In this document: piece after piece, positions 27,594-38,948 of the stretch
Layout of the letters: each line of letters begins with the position of its first letter
How positions within the stretch are numbered: the first letter of the stretch is position 1
Source of the DNA: Rotaria sp. Silwood1
Lineage: Eukaryota; Rotifera; Eurotatoria; Philodinida; Philodinidae
Direction: 5' to 3'
Length of the DNA: 64,000 bases
Assembly: GCA_905250075.1 (NCBI GenBank)
Contig: CAJNOP010000012.1
Span: forward strand, 2,390,529 to 2,454,528
The notes under the pieces: generated by a model
Databases searched by the model: none
Seen by the model: only the letters and a program-made list of their open reading frames with translations
What the model was told of the DNA's origin: nothing
Made by a program: the position numbers and the translations under genes

Positions 27594-28499
27594 GATAATC
27601 GATAAGAGCTATATGTTTAAAATAAAAAATCAGCATACATATATATACATAGAGAGAAAAAAATCATGTTCTTTTTTTTTTTTTTGAAGGAAAAAAAAAA
27701 AGTTTTACAAACTTTTATTTAATTGTTTTTTTTATAATGATCAACAAACCAAAACCAAAATTTGCAGTTGCTCCTTATTAACATAATGATAAAAAATCAT
27801 CTTGGCAATATTTTTTTTTTTTTATATTGAAAAATATTTCGATGATTTCTTTTCATGATATTCATATAGAGTAATGACAAATTTTGGTTTTTGTTTGCTG
27901 ATCATATTAAGAAATTAAATTTCTTTTTGGACTGTTGCGACATTACATGGTGATACAATTTTTCAAACATAGCTGAGTTTTCTCTCAGAGTATTTTGTGA
28001 AGTATGAGTTGTCTGATGAATGAGTAAATGAGTTTTTTTTTGTTGTTTGTAGAAAGCAAGCTAGGTGCTCAACATCAAAATGAATATCTGTATCTTGATA
28101 TAAAGTCAAATATCCATTGACACGAGATAATATTTTGTTTTCTTTTTATTTATTTCATTTTATATACTTTATAATAAAAAAAAATACATACGAATTCTTT
28201 CGATCTTAATCAGTCATTTTCAAGCAAAAAATAAAACTATTAACTAATGGTAATCGACGAATTTCTTCTTTATAATAATAAATACATAAAATGATGATAA
28301 TTTAACATCATTAACTAAACGTAAATATTAATCTAGAATAATATCCTAATCTAAAAGTAACGAAAATACAGAAACTGATCTTCATGTGGATTATTTATTT
28401 TGCAGTTGGGCTGGAATTAAAAGAAAAATTCACTATAATCAAAGTTATAAGTTAATATATCCGTAGATTGTTTCCTGAAAGCTCATTAATAGTTTTGAC

Positions 28500-28585
28500 T
28501 TTATGATGACGATTGAAGCTTTTTTTCACGCGATCCTTTAATCCAGAAAGTTATTGCAAAAGAGAAGATGATTCAAATGATAAAA
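28500..28585 (-). pseudogene. Relic of the terminal exon of an array gene
   Basis: On the minus strand this stretch reads like the last exon of genes A-D: a HLNHLLF then FAITFWIK sense, against HLYDLRFAITLWIK in B. A one-base frame change lies between the two parts. The relic lies about 0.9 kb upstream of gene C, and a sister relic sits at the equivalent place upstream of D. Confidence 0.6.
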
Positions 28586-28678
28586 ATATTTAGATTCAGC
28601 ACAACTACAAATAACCATTTCACTATTTATCTATAAAATAAAACAATAAATAGATTCACAAGTTTTAATAGAAGTTAT

Positions 28679-29235
28679 AAAATTAAAATAGAGAAAACAG
28701 CTAAAATTGTAATTGTGATATTTCGGTATTTATTACACAGATACCATTATCAGACAGATAACCACCAACATGAACTATACATTTTTTTATATCAGATCTA
28801 TACGAACTAATATAATATATGTAAGAGAATGTATCAGCACATTAAAAAAAAATGTATATAAATTAACTCATTGATCATAAAAAGAAAAGAACAATAAATT
28901 AACTTGAATAAAAACGTCCATTTATTTTTATTCTCAATATAATACTTATACAGCAATAAAATGGATGTCTTATTTAAGTTAATTTATTGTTCTTTTCTTT
29001 TTATGATCAGTGAGTTAATTTATATATATATATTTTAAATGTGCAGCTATATTCTCTTACATATATTATATTAATTAGTATAGATCTGATATAAATAAAT
29101 GTATAGTTTATGTTGATGGTTATCTGTCTGATGATGGTACCTGTGCAATAGATACCGAAATAACACAATTACAATTTTAGCTGTTTTCTCTATTTTAATT
29201 TTATATGTTATACAATTGTCCATTTATTTTTATTC
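28679..29235. mobile_element. Long inverted-repeat (hairpin) element with 14-bp flanking direct repeats
   Basis: Two arms of about 240 bp (roughly 28679-28915 and 28970-29204) are near-perfect reverse complements; for instance AGAGAAAACAGCTAAAATTG pairs with CAATTTTAGCTGTTTTCTCT. The flanks carry a 14-bp direct repeat TTAATAGAAGTTAT (28665-28678 and 29236-29249), while the B spacer has one related copy near 19088. An 18-bp motif TCCATTTATTTTTATTCT occurs at 28917-28934 and again at the right end, 29219-29236. No reading frame. The long target repeat does not fit the common MITE families; class unknown. Confidence 0.7.
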
Positions 29236-30109
29236 TTAATAGAAGTTATTTTGATTTCCTGAATCTCGAGGATTAAAAGAATTGTTATTAATTGATCTAT
29301 TTTATCAATTCATTTTATTAGACATGATGAATATAAGACGAAGTGTAAAATTGAAACGTATTTTTAATTGTTCTAAAGATATAGTCATTGTCACACAAAT
29401 TCGTAAGTATTTCAAGACTAAATCTATCTATCACCAACAAAAGTATTGCGAATCATATTTTTGATATAAAAGATATAATTTATGGATAAAACAATTCTTT
29501 GAAGATAGATACGAACAGTTCAAGAATAGGCTCTTCCATTATAATTAAAACTTTGAAATGAAGATATAAAGTGTTGAAACTGCGTATATTTTTTTAAAAT
29601 ACGTTTGTTGAATAACACTTGTTTATAAGTAATTGTATGCTTCATCCGCCGTATTCTGTAATCCATCTTTTTTTGTTTCCAGATCCTTTGTTTTAATTTT
29701 CTCTTTGATAATGTTCTGTACTAGCTCAACAGTGTTATGATCAGGACTATAGCTTGACCATTCACATACTTCCACGTTATATTCTTAACTAGATGATGTG
29801 CCAATAAAGCATGTGATGATTTACACATAAATATTATTCAAAAATATATTGAAAAAAAAACAAGTGATATATCAACACTTTGTATATTCGTTTTAAACTT
29901 CTAATAATAATATAAATGCTATTCTTGCACTATTGATATCCATCTTCATAATATTGTTTTAATCATAAACTCTATATTTTACATGAAAAATATGATTCGC
30001 AATACTTTTGTCATTCTTAGTATATCATATGGGAACTTGTCAAATGTCTATCAACATCAAAAAGAAAGAATTAAAATTTGAACTTACACAGAAAGATATA
30101 GCTCATTGG

Positions 30110-30380
30110 AATGGTATTGGGCCCATTCAGTTATGGGTCTGAAAACTTTCTGTTAAACAGGTTCGAATTCGAGTCCGGAAACTTTGGAATCGATGGACTC
30201 TACCGTTCACATTTCTCAGATGCACTGCTCAACGAATTCAAAAAGCCGAAAACATGTATCTCGTATTTTTGTGGTGGCTATCCGATTTCGATTAGAAAGT
30301 GTCATTTAAAGTGTCAAAATACGGTTCCACCGGATTCAAATTCGAAAACTTTAGACCCGATTGGCTCAGCTGACAAGTAA
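30110..30380. mobile_element. GC-richer block with inverted arms, probable transposon fragment
   Basis: This segment stands out as less AT-rich than its surroundings. Its left part (TATGGGTCTGAAAACTTTC ... CGAATTCGAGTCCGG) resembles the reverse complement of its right part (CGGGTCTAAAGTTTTCGAATTTGAATCCGG), so it is palindromic overall. No paralogous spacer holds it. No clear target duplication was found. The open frame across it is a by-product. Confidence 0.4.
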
Positions 30381-30939
30381 CAATCGTAGTGAGAAAAATA
30401 TCGATTTAATAGTGCAGATTAGCATAGTTATTCGAATAATCAATATAAATACATAATGAACAAAACGAATTGAAGTCACTATCAAAACAGAAAGAAGAAG
30501 CTTGTTGGCGTAGCCTCTTTGGAGCAGAACTGTGGAACTAAAATATGTTCTTTAGCCTAATTAAGTTAATACAAAAAACGTAAAATGAAAAATCTTTCGT
30601 AGATTATACTTGTCGTCGAAGATAACTGGTTACGAGAATAATAATGTCTTATTGATTTATGCATTTCAAAGAGAATTCTTTCTTTTATGACACTATCTTT
30701 ATTTGCATCGTTGATAATCGCTCATCAGTTTTCAATTTCGTGTTTGATTTTTTTTACTAACCTAGCGTTGTTATTATTATTAGTATTGAATCAAATGGCA
30801 AATGAAGCTTTTGTAAATATGTATTATTACTGCAACAGTGGATTTTGTGGCACTATTCTATATCTCAAACCACTTATAAACACTGCTATTGATTATTTTT
30901 CCAATTTATAATTTGATGAATTCATGCTTTTTACGTTGA

Positions 30940-31460
30940 TCATATCTTGAATATTAAAGTTTTAACTGTGTAAAAATAAAAAACTGCACTCTTTATAATA
31001 TTCACAAACGTATTCAAGTCATACAAATAATAATTGTCATCTCAAAAAAAGAAAATCTTGCTTCGTTTTAATGTTAATTACTGAAATTAATGTTATATGT
31101 TTCTAAAATATATATAATTTTGATAGTCTTTCTATAGCTTCTTCCACTATCTTTGCCATATGAAAATTAAAAACTTAGAGATAAAATAAAAGCTTACATT
31201 TGTTTTATCTAATACGTTTTCTTTTTTCAATTTATTCAAGTTTATTAAATCTATCTAAAATTATTACAAAAAGAAAATTAATATCATAAAAAAATTGCAT
31301 GTAATAATTTTCATCATTTAAGACAGTAATCGTTCTAATATATACGAATAATTTTGATCTTGTTCTACTGATGTAGACAAATTTGAACCAGAATTGTCAT
31401 CGGAATATGCCGCTTTTGATATTCATCATTTTTTTTTGTAGAATACATCCCTCATAATAA
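30940..31460 (-). pseudogene. Relic of exons 1-2 and part of intron 2 of a fifth array gene
   Basis: About 31200-31460 aligns on the minus strand with exons 1 and 2 and the small intron of genes A-D (compare 18103-18364), including the AATCTATCTAAAATTATT exon 2 boundary. About 30940-31190 aligns with their intron 2. Everything that should follow (both OTU domains and the Rel-like domain) is missing. The remaining frame is broken, so this is the stump of a deleted copy that lay between C and D. Confidence 0.65.
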
Positions 31461-32791
31461 TTGTTAGTCTTTCATTAGTCAGAATTAAATTTTATAAGAA
31501 TAGTTCAAATAAAAAAAGTAAGAAAAGTGTGTGTTCAGCTTGATTTATATAAGCAATCGTTCGATGTATGTTAACGTCTTTTGTTTTTATTCAGTAACAC
31601 AATGATCTTTGGTTTTGTTCAGAATCGTTTTTTATTTTAGCTTCAACCAATTAAGAAAGAAATTAATAAAGACATAGTTTATATTATCCTTCTTTAAGTT
31701 CAGCTTCCTTCTAATTGAATTATTATTTTTCCTAGATTTTATTTACAAATCTTTGATTGATGATCATCATAGTTCAGTTTATTCTCTCAGCATTTATTGA
31801 ATTATTGATGTTCAATTTAAAAATCAAACATATAATTGAATAATGAAAAAGATTTAGGTTGGACACACTAAAGTTGAACATGATGGCATGGGCAGTTTAT
31901 TGTTTATACTTTTTGTTTGATGACTTAAGTGCTCATAAATTATACTTTGCTGTAATAAAGATTTTGCTTTTTCATGTGTGTTCTATAGATTTAATTATGT
32001 TATCGTCTGCGTAAAATCTTTCTCTCTCTCCAACTAAAATGCTTTTCTAACAGTCCGCTGAATTGATTTCAATTCAAAAAAGTAGATCAACGGTAAATAG
32101 TAATGGTCAGAGAGTTCAAATTCTTAAGAATTATTTCAACATAAGGTTTCTAATTTGAATACATCATTATCAATCCTCTGAGAGATTGCAGACATTCAAA
32201 AAGCAAACGAAAAGAATGACGACCAAAGTCAAAAGACTGATATAGATCATAGAGAGAAATACAGCAATCTTCATACTGATGATCTCTATATTCCTCAAAT
32301 TCCTTTCAACACAACTACTTTTCGATTATCTTCTTTGTGACAATGTGATACATAATCCATGTACTGAAATAATTATATCTTTAAAAATCAATTTATATTT
32401 TCTGTTGAAGAACTAGATGTTTTTAGAAATCATTTGAGAAATTCTTTATTATAATATGTTTGGTGTTACCGAAGAATATATCAGTCGATATTGAACTTCG
32501 CCAATAATCGTCAAATATATATTCACAATTAAACTTTGTGTTCAAGACAAATTCTTTTTATCCGATCTGCTGAAATAATGTATAATATCTATATGAATAT
32601 TTTCAAAAGAAAAAGAATATCATTAGATCTTGTTTATTTAGTATTACGAAAAAAATGAAAAAATCAAACTAAAATCATAGTCATGTTGCTTTTGAAAGAA
32701 TCAATGCATCGGTATTGGCTATGTTTTTGACTTGAACTAAAAAACGAAAATCAAAAAAGAAAAATTGCTTGTATATATTTATCATAGATTT

Positions 32792-35700
32792 TCAGTAAAA
32801 CTTTACCTTTGCTATGTTGGTGGAGATATCGCTAATATACTGAAGATCAGCACGTCGACTGTATTCCTCTTCGCCAACATTTTTTATCCATAACGTTACG
32901 GCCAAACGAAGATCATTTAGCTGAGACTTCTCTTTCAATACATCAAGTTTATTGTCTATTGTTGTATCAGCTATTCTTTCTAATAAAACAACATATCTTA
33001 TATAATAAAATAAGTTCACAAGTTTTTTCATATACTCGAATCTATTGATTGAAAAGGTTGTACTATTGCTTTTTCTAGTTCGTTATTTAGAATCTGTATG
33101 ACAGCTAGATGGAGCCTGAGATTCAGTATTAAAGAAAACGAAATCTAAAATATTTTTAAAATATACTTCATATTCAGTATTCCATTGATTTCTGTCAGAT
33201 TTCCCTTGATATTGGTCAGATGTTCATAATCTGTATCATATCCAAGATGTATAAATATTGGATTAGACACAGAGTATTCTCGACCTTTTTCAGGTTTGTA
33301 AAATTTATAATATGGATGAATATAAATACATCTATTGATAGTTCGTGTCACAATGCAAATTTCTACTTTGACACGATGAAGATCAATTGGATCTTTACCG
33401 AATACAAGCATTTTCGGTATCTAAAATAGATATTCTAATAAATAAGTTTTGTTTTTATTTGAATAACAAACCAATAATGTGAGAGAATGCCTTTTGTTAT
33501 TATCGTTCTCATCGTGTCGATCAGCAAAATAAGTCGGACATCTTCGTTGAGATTTCGTTTTACCATCACGTTTATATGCATTCTTTGGTTCATAATCAGT
33601 TAAATAACGTGCACGAAATCGTTTTGCAAGTTCAATTTTAAATTTTATTTGAGAAACATCTGACTGAGGATGCTCTTTAATATTGCCCGATGAATTATTG
33701 TTCTTCTCTAAGAAGATATGATATATTTTGATAAATATTTTAAAAAATAAATAATGATCCAGTAACCTAACACATATAGTCTTTTACTTGTCGGAATTGA
33801 ACAAGAATATGTTAATGTTGGAACACCGACTAAAAAAACAGAAATAGAATAAATTGAAGAGTAATTTAGTTCAATCATTTTTACATATTCAAATATTAAA
33901 AATTTAAATGTGTGATTAATAAATTTGTCTTAGTCAAGATTGTAATATTTGATGAATATACAATTCAAACAAAAGTATTTAGTAGCTTTTTAAATTTTTA
34001 TTTTATTTTTGTGTACTCAAAAAGTGAGTACACTTCTAGAATCGGTCAGTGTGTCCGGCCGTCCGGCCGTCCGTCCGTCCGTCCGTCCGTCCGTTTACAC
34101 GATAACTTTTGAAAGGAGAGTCCGATCGCGATGAAATTTTCTACATAGTTTAGTCTTAACAATATCTCGGTCGAGTTCGAAGATGAGAAGGATCGGCCGA
34201 GCCGTTCCTGAGTTATTGCAAAAATACCCATTTTTTCCTATGGCTTCCTATGGGAAAATCGACCCATCGCCGCTTTCGTAAAAGACTTTTCATATCATAG
34301 TCAACTAAAACTCCAACTATTATATACCATTCGATAGAGAATTTCAAGAGCTACAAAATGGTTTATAGAACATAAAGACATAAGAAGGCTGACTCACCTA
34401 TCACAAAGATAATTAAACGAAATTCGGTTCTGTTCTTGTCCATGCTCTAATTGATCCACAATTCGAGCTCTATCTTACGATCACAGAGATGATAGTTGGA
34501 GGTTTTCTGGGCTGGAGAACTCGAATCTGTGCTCCATTCGCCTCGAAATCCCATTGGTTGATCAGTAACCAATAAAAATCAAGTGTTTATAGAAAAGGTT
34601 TGCCAGGATAGTTTTTATGTCCCCACATTCTAGAATAACTCATCTGTCTCATTTACTTTTTGAAGTACACATAACTCTCGGATTTAAATCCGAGGTTTCC
34701 ACATTTATTTTATTAGTGCTTTATTTTTATTAAATTTGTATGATTATAGAAACTAGACGCTAAGTCTCAGTTTCCAATCGCTTTCAGATTGTTAGAAGTA
34801 ATCACAGAATATTAAATTCGATAAAGAATCGAGTCGATTAATAAATAATTTGCATGAAGTAATGAATCAGCGGTGTGATGCGAAGATCATCAGCTCTATC
34901 ATTGAGGACACATAGAATAGTGCTCAGACAGAGTATCAAAGCTCTAGAATCTGACTCAAGAGTCAGATGGCAATGTTATTCAGCCAGCCTAGGCTAAATT
35001 TTTATTTTGATTCACTGAATTTTGAATAGTTCTATTGATGAATCATTTTTTTTATAATAATCTCCGTCAAAGCCTCAATGTATCTTTTAAATCCGTATAT
35101 CCTTTATTTTAGAGATACAATTTCAAATATTATTTTCATAACAAATTATTATTGTAATATTAGTAAAAGAAACGATTAGTGTAACAAACCTTCATTTGTA
35201 TTCACAATGGATGATGCTAATTTCTTTGTAGTTACTTCCATTGATGTATGCTTGTCATGTTCTGTTTCATATTTAAATAAAAAAAACATCAAAACAATAA
35301 AATTGAGTCTTTTTTACCTTGAAACTTTCGTTTATTTGATAAACTGGTAGAAATCATGTCGATTAAATTAGCTGCAGCAATAAGTTGATCAATAGCTATA
35401 AAAAATATTTAAAAGTTAAAAAATATGATTACATTTATGTAATTTGTTTACAATTTCTGACAGGTTGCACTAAATGTTCATTACTATCTGTCTTATTGTT
35501 GGATGATATCACTTTATAATCTATAATTAAATAAACCATCGGTGCTTCATTCTTTATTTCGAATTCATAGTTTTCTTACTAGGATACTCTTTTGAAATAA
35601 AGTCATATATAAGTTTCTTTACTTCCTCATCATTGGAATCAAAAATTGAATGTTCGTCATTTGAATTATTTCCAATACGTAGATGTAATGATTCATAATG

Positions 35701-38700
35701 ATTATTATTAAGAATAATATAACAGCATTTTTTAAATGATGTTTGATTTGAAGGAAATTCAGAAATAGATACACATGATTGTTGAGGATCAATCCTTATA
35801 ACACGAACACTTGTCTCATATAATTCAGCTATAGCTAGAATTTCTGGTTCACCACCCCATACATCGGTATTTTCAATCTCATCACAATATTGTTCAAGAT
35901 TTTTCTTGGTTTCGTAAAATAAACATTGTTCATTAATTTTACCCGATTGACGATTATAATCGGCAGCTTGTTTACGTAAATCTTTCATGGTAATTTTATC
36001 GGCAATACTCAGTGCGTTGCGAAGAGATGAAAAAAGGCAGTGACCATCATGAGGAACAGGTCTTTGAACGAATTTTCGTGTTGTTTCAAGTGTACCTTCC
36101 CAAGTTCGTTTTAAGAAGGTATTGATTAGAAACACAATAAAATTGAAATTAAATGGAAGTTTAACAGGTAGTATTCCTAAAAAGACGATTTTTCATGGAG
36201 ATGTGTTTTACTAAAATTATTTCATGCGAAAAACGATAAAACTAGAAGTTTTATCTCTTTTTCGTTTCAAGGGCTAAAATAATAATACTGATTTCATATC
36301 TTTCAAGTAAATGATTAACGAAGAATAAAATAATAATATTAATAAATAACCATATGATATATTTTAATCCTACGAATTTATAAACAAGTGTAAAAACATT
36401 AAGTAATCATCCACAAGGACATTTCATCAAAAAATATTTTTCTTATAGAAAAGAAGTTTTGTTTTTGTAATGTTTAACTAGTATTGTTATTTTCTATTAA
36501 ACAACAATGTGTGTGTAAAGTGCATATAAAGAAGAAATAAAATATGAATGAATCCTGTCAGAAATCTGCACAATTCTATTTACTCGATTTTGACACTTTC
36601 AGACATTAAAAAAAAATCATTGACAGTTCTGAATTCTGTCCAATCCGATAAGTTTCTTTATAGTGTCTGATAGAATTCGCTCATTAAATCGTTCATTTCG
36701 ACTATCTACCAAATAAATATGCGAAACACACATCTTATGCATAAAAGAAAACGATTTCTTACAAGAAATTCACAAAAAATAATGAATGACAAAAAAAAGA
36801 ATAGTTAGAAAAAACACGAGCTTTGGTTAAAGTTTAAACAATGAAAATGCAATTGATTCTACTATACGTAAATCACCGCATAAGTGTCAATTTCGTAATT
36901 CAAAACGATTTCGTGCTGCGCAATATTTTACATTTTGTTGTCAAGAAAATGTGTATTTGACTCTTTTGTTCGAACTTATGACTTGTACGAGTTTTGACTG
37001 ACGTCTTTCTAACTGCTTTATCTTTACGTTATTTAAGAGTAATACCAAAGATTTTATTAATCATGAACTAAATCAATTTAATGAGAATTCGATTTACTTA
37101 AGAAAATATAATATTGTTTATTCGTAATATTGAAATGTATAAAAACGTTTAACAAAGCTGTAATTGCATTTGATGTTGATGATGGTAATTTTTTGAGAAG
37201 TGTCACTTGCCAATGAACTCTTACGCAATTCTACTTAATATATAACTTATATAAAAATTTAAAAAAAAGAAATCCACTGAGAAATTTTTTACACCTAATT
37301 CTTCTTCTATATTTGCATCGTTAACGCAGAAGTATACATAAAACCAAATTTCATCTGCTAACAGAATTCACAAAAAATAAAAATATCAAACAGAAAATAT
37401 TTTACTTACTATATCGATTTGATTGTATAGTAGGCTGAAAAATGATACTTGTATCTTCGAAAGAAACATAGCTTTCATCTATATGTAAAGAAAACAGAAT
37501 AAATACTTTATTTTTGGCAAGTCATATTTTTTTCTTACACTTAAGTTGTTCGTCAATAAAATTGCGCAAGATAGCTTCCGCTATAATATTATCGTATTTA
37601 AGATTACTTTCTTCTTCTTCTTCATGAATTTTATTGTATAAATATACAAGATTGTGATGACCTACTGTACTATCATAGGGTACAAAAACACATTTTTCAT
37701 ACGATAAAATAACTTTGTCTTCTTTCTCAACAAGTATACGAACGTGCTTATTTTTACTTTCAGTTTTTAAAATAATACACTGTACGATATATGGATACAA
37801 ACGTGAAAAACGACTAAATTGTGCTTCGCTGCTTAATATACAATAGTGGTCGTTTTCATAAGAATGTTGTTTACGAGTTTTACATTTCATTTTAGATAAG
37901 GTACGATCAATGTTGAAATCTTTTGATTTAAGAATATGACCAGTTACATTATTACGTAAACATCGAACACGAATGACGTTCCCACGATCAGATTCACAGA
38001 GATGAAACCAATATAAACTTAACCTATCATGACCATCAACTTCTGCAAGAGGAAACTCATATGCTGTTTGAGATGTATTGTTCTTTGTTATCCATAACGT
38101 GCGATAGTCTAAAATAGACATTACAGGTAGTTTTTTTTTATAAAACAGAAACATGAGCTTTTTTTTCTATCTGTCTTGTTTGTTCTATTTCAATCATTTT
38201 GGCTTGACATATATTATGAAGAGATTGAAAGCTTTAAAGAAAAACTCAAGAAATCAATCGATGTGAAACAACACTAAGGTCATATCTTTAATGCTCATCA
38301 CAGCACTGTTATCTTCACACCACTACCGCCGTAAACGTGGCGGTGTTCTGGCGGCAAGTTTTCAGTCGGGATACATGCCGCTAGGAAATATACAATATTA
38401 TTGTAGCAGATATTGAATTCAAAATAAAATAAAACTCAGAGTCATACACTTTTCGTAAGCTCAAATAAAATATAAAAATTGAATTTAACTAAAAAGGAAT
38501 TAAATCAATGTGATATAATTATTCTCATTTGGGAAAAGAAAATGTCACTTTATTTTAATTTCAATTACTGAAATCAATCTTATACATCTGTGAAACATAT
38601 AATTTTGATAAATTTTCTATTTCTCATTCCATTATCTTTGCTATATGAAAATGAACAACTTAGAAACACAACAAAAATTATATTTTACCCAATGGATTTT

Positions 38701-38948
38701 CTTCTTTGAATTTAAGCGTATCATTTAACAATTCATTACATGTATCTAAAATCATTACAAAAAAGAAGATTAATCTAATAAAAAGAGTTCCATTTAATAA
38801 CTGGCTTACTTTGATCATAATGCGATGATTCTCTTAATGTCTTTAAAATTTGATTTCGTTTTGATGATAGAAGCAGAGATGACCATGTAATATCATCAAA
38901 ACTGTCTCCCTGTAGAATTTCATCAGGCTCTGTGGATATATCGCTCAT
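32792..38948 (-). CDS. Array gene D: pseudo-OTU / OTU protease / Rel-homology-like fusion, several altered splice sites
   Basis: Usable exons give about 817 codons in frame: 38810-38948, 38689-38745, 37539-38108, 37410-37478, 37295-37357, 35580-36095, 35452-35520, 35318-35395, 35190-35261, 33767-33829, 33472-33707, 33167-33420, 33036-33115, 32792-32979. The start is MSDISTEPDE; an upstream in-frame Met is less likely by comparison with A-C. First OTU-like domain: LSLYW (Ser for Cys) and GHHNLVYLY. Second OTU domain: PHDGHCLFSSL, VWGGEPEILAIAELY, HYESL. The basic stretch is weaker (NKRKF). Rel-like domain: KRFRARY, KVEICIVT, IHPYYKFYKP. The sixth exon (about 37158-37230) has lost its donor GT and carries an extra base, so it is taken as skipped. 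The usual OTU-exon acceptor is deleted; an AG at 36096 keeps phase. The 33830-35189 intron carries a 990-bp insert. Confidence 0.75.
34005..34994. mobile_element. 990-bp insertion in a gene D intron, flanked by 14-bp direct repeats
   Basis: TAAATTTTTATTTT occurs at both borders (33991-34004 and 34995-35008), and the paralogous introns of A and C lack the insert. The left end reads GTGTACTCAAAAAGTGAG; a near-inverted partner CTTTTTGAAGTACAC lies internally at about 34663-34677, so the insert may be composite. It includes a CCGT repeat tract and short palindromes (CTCGGATTTAAATCCGAG; TCTGACTCAAGAGTCAGA). No protein frame. The long target repeat suggests a retroposed or otherwise unclassified element. 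Confidence 0.6.
34048..34095. repeat. CCGT tetranucleotide microsatellite
   Basis: A run of CCGTCCGT repeats with two CCGG interruptions at its left side, inside the 990-bp insert. Confidence 0.9.

Larger units (their letters stand above)
27594..32791. other. Long spacer between array genes C and D
   Basis: Twice the length of the other spacers. In order it holds: the C 5' flank with poly-A/T tracts; a terminal-exon relic of the array family (28500-28585); a long inverted-repeat element (28679-29235); spacer sequence paralogous to 19020-19510; a GC-richer palindromic block (30110-30380); a 5' relic of another array gene (30940-31460); and the 3' flank of D. The frames at 29282-29464 and 30687-30911 have no homologue in the other spacers and are not called. 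Confidence 0.65.

Noticed and set aside
30111-30380. 89-codon plus-strand frame
   Set aside because: It runs across a palindromic, GC-richer repeat block; the reading frame is a by-product of its base composition.
33220-33429. Plus-strand open frame repeated at 14080-14262
   Set aside because: Exact antisense shadow of the Rel-like exon 14; its conservation follows from the B-D conversion tract.
34850-34994. Possible tRNA-derived SINE head at the right end of the 990-bp insert
   Set aside because: The candidate A and B boxes match poorly and the apparent stem is a perfect 18-base palindrome that does not fit a tRNA arm.
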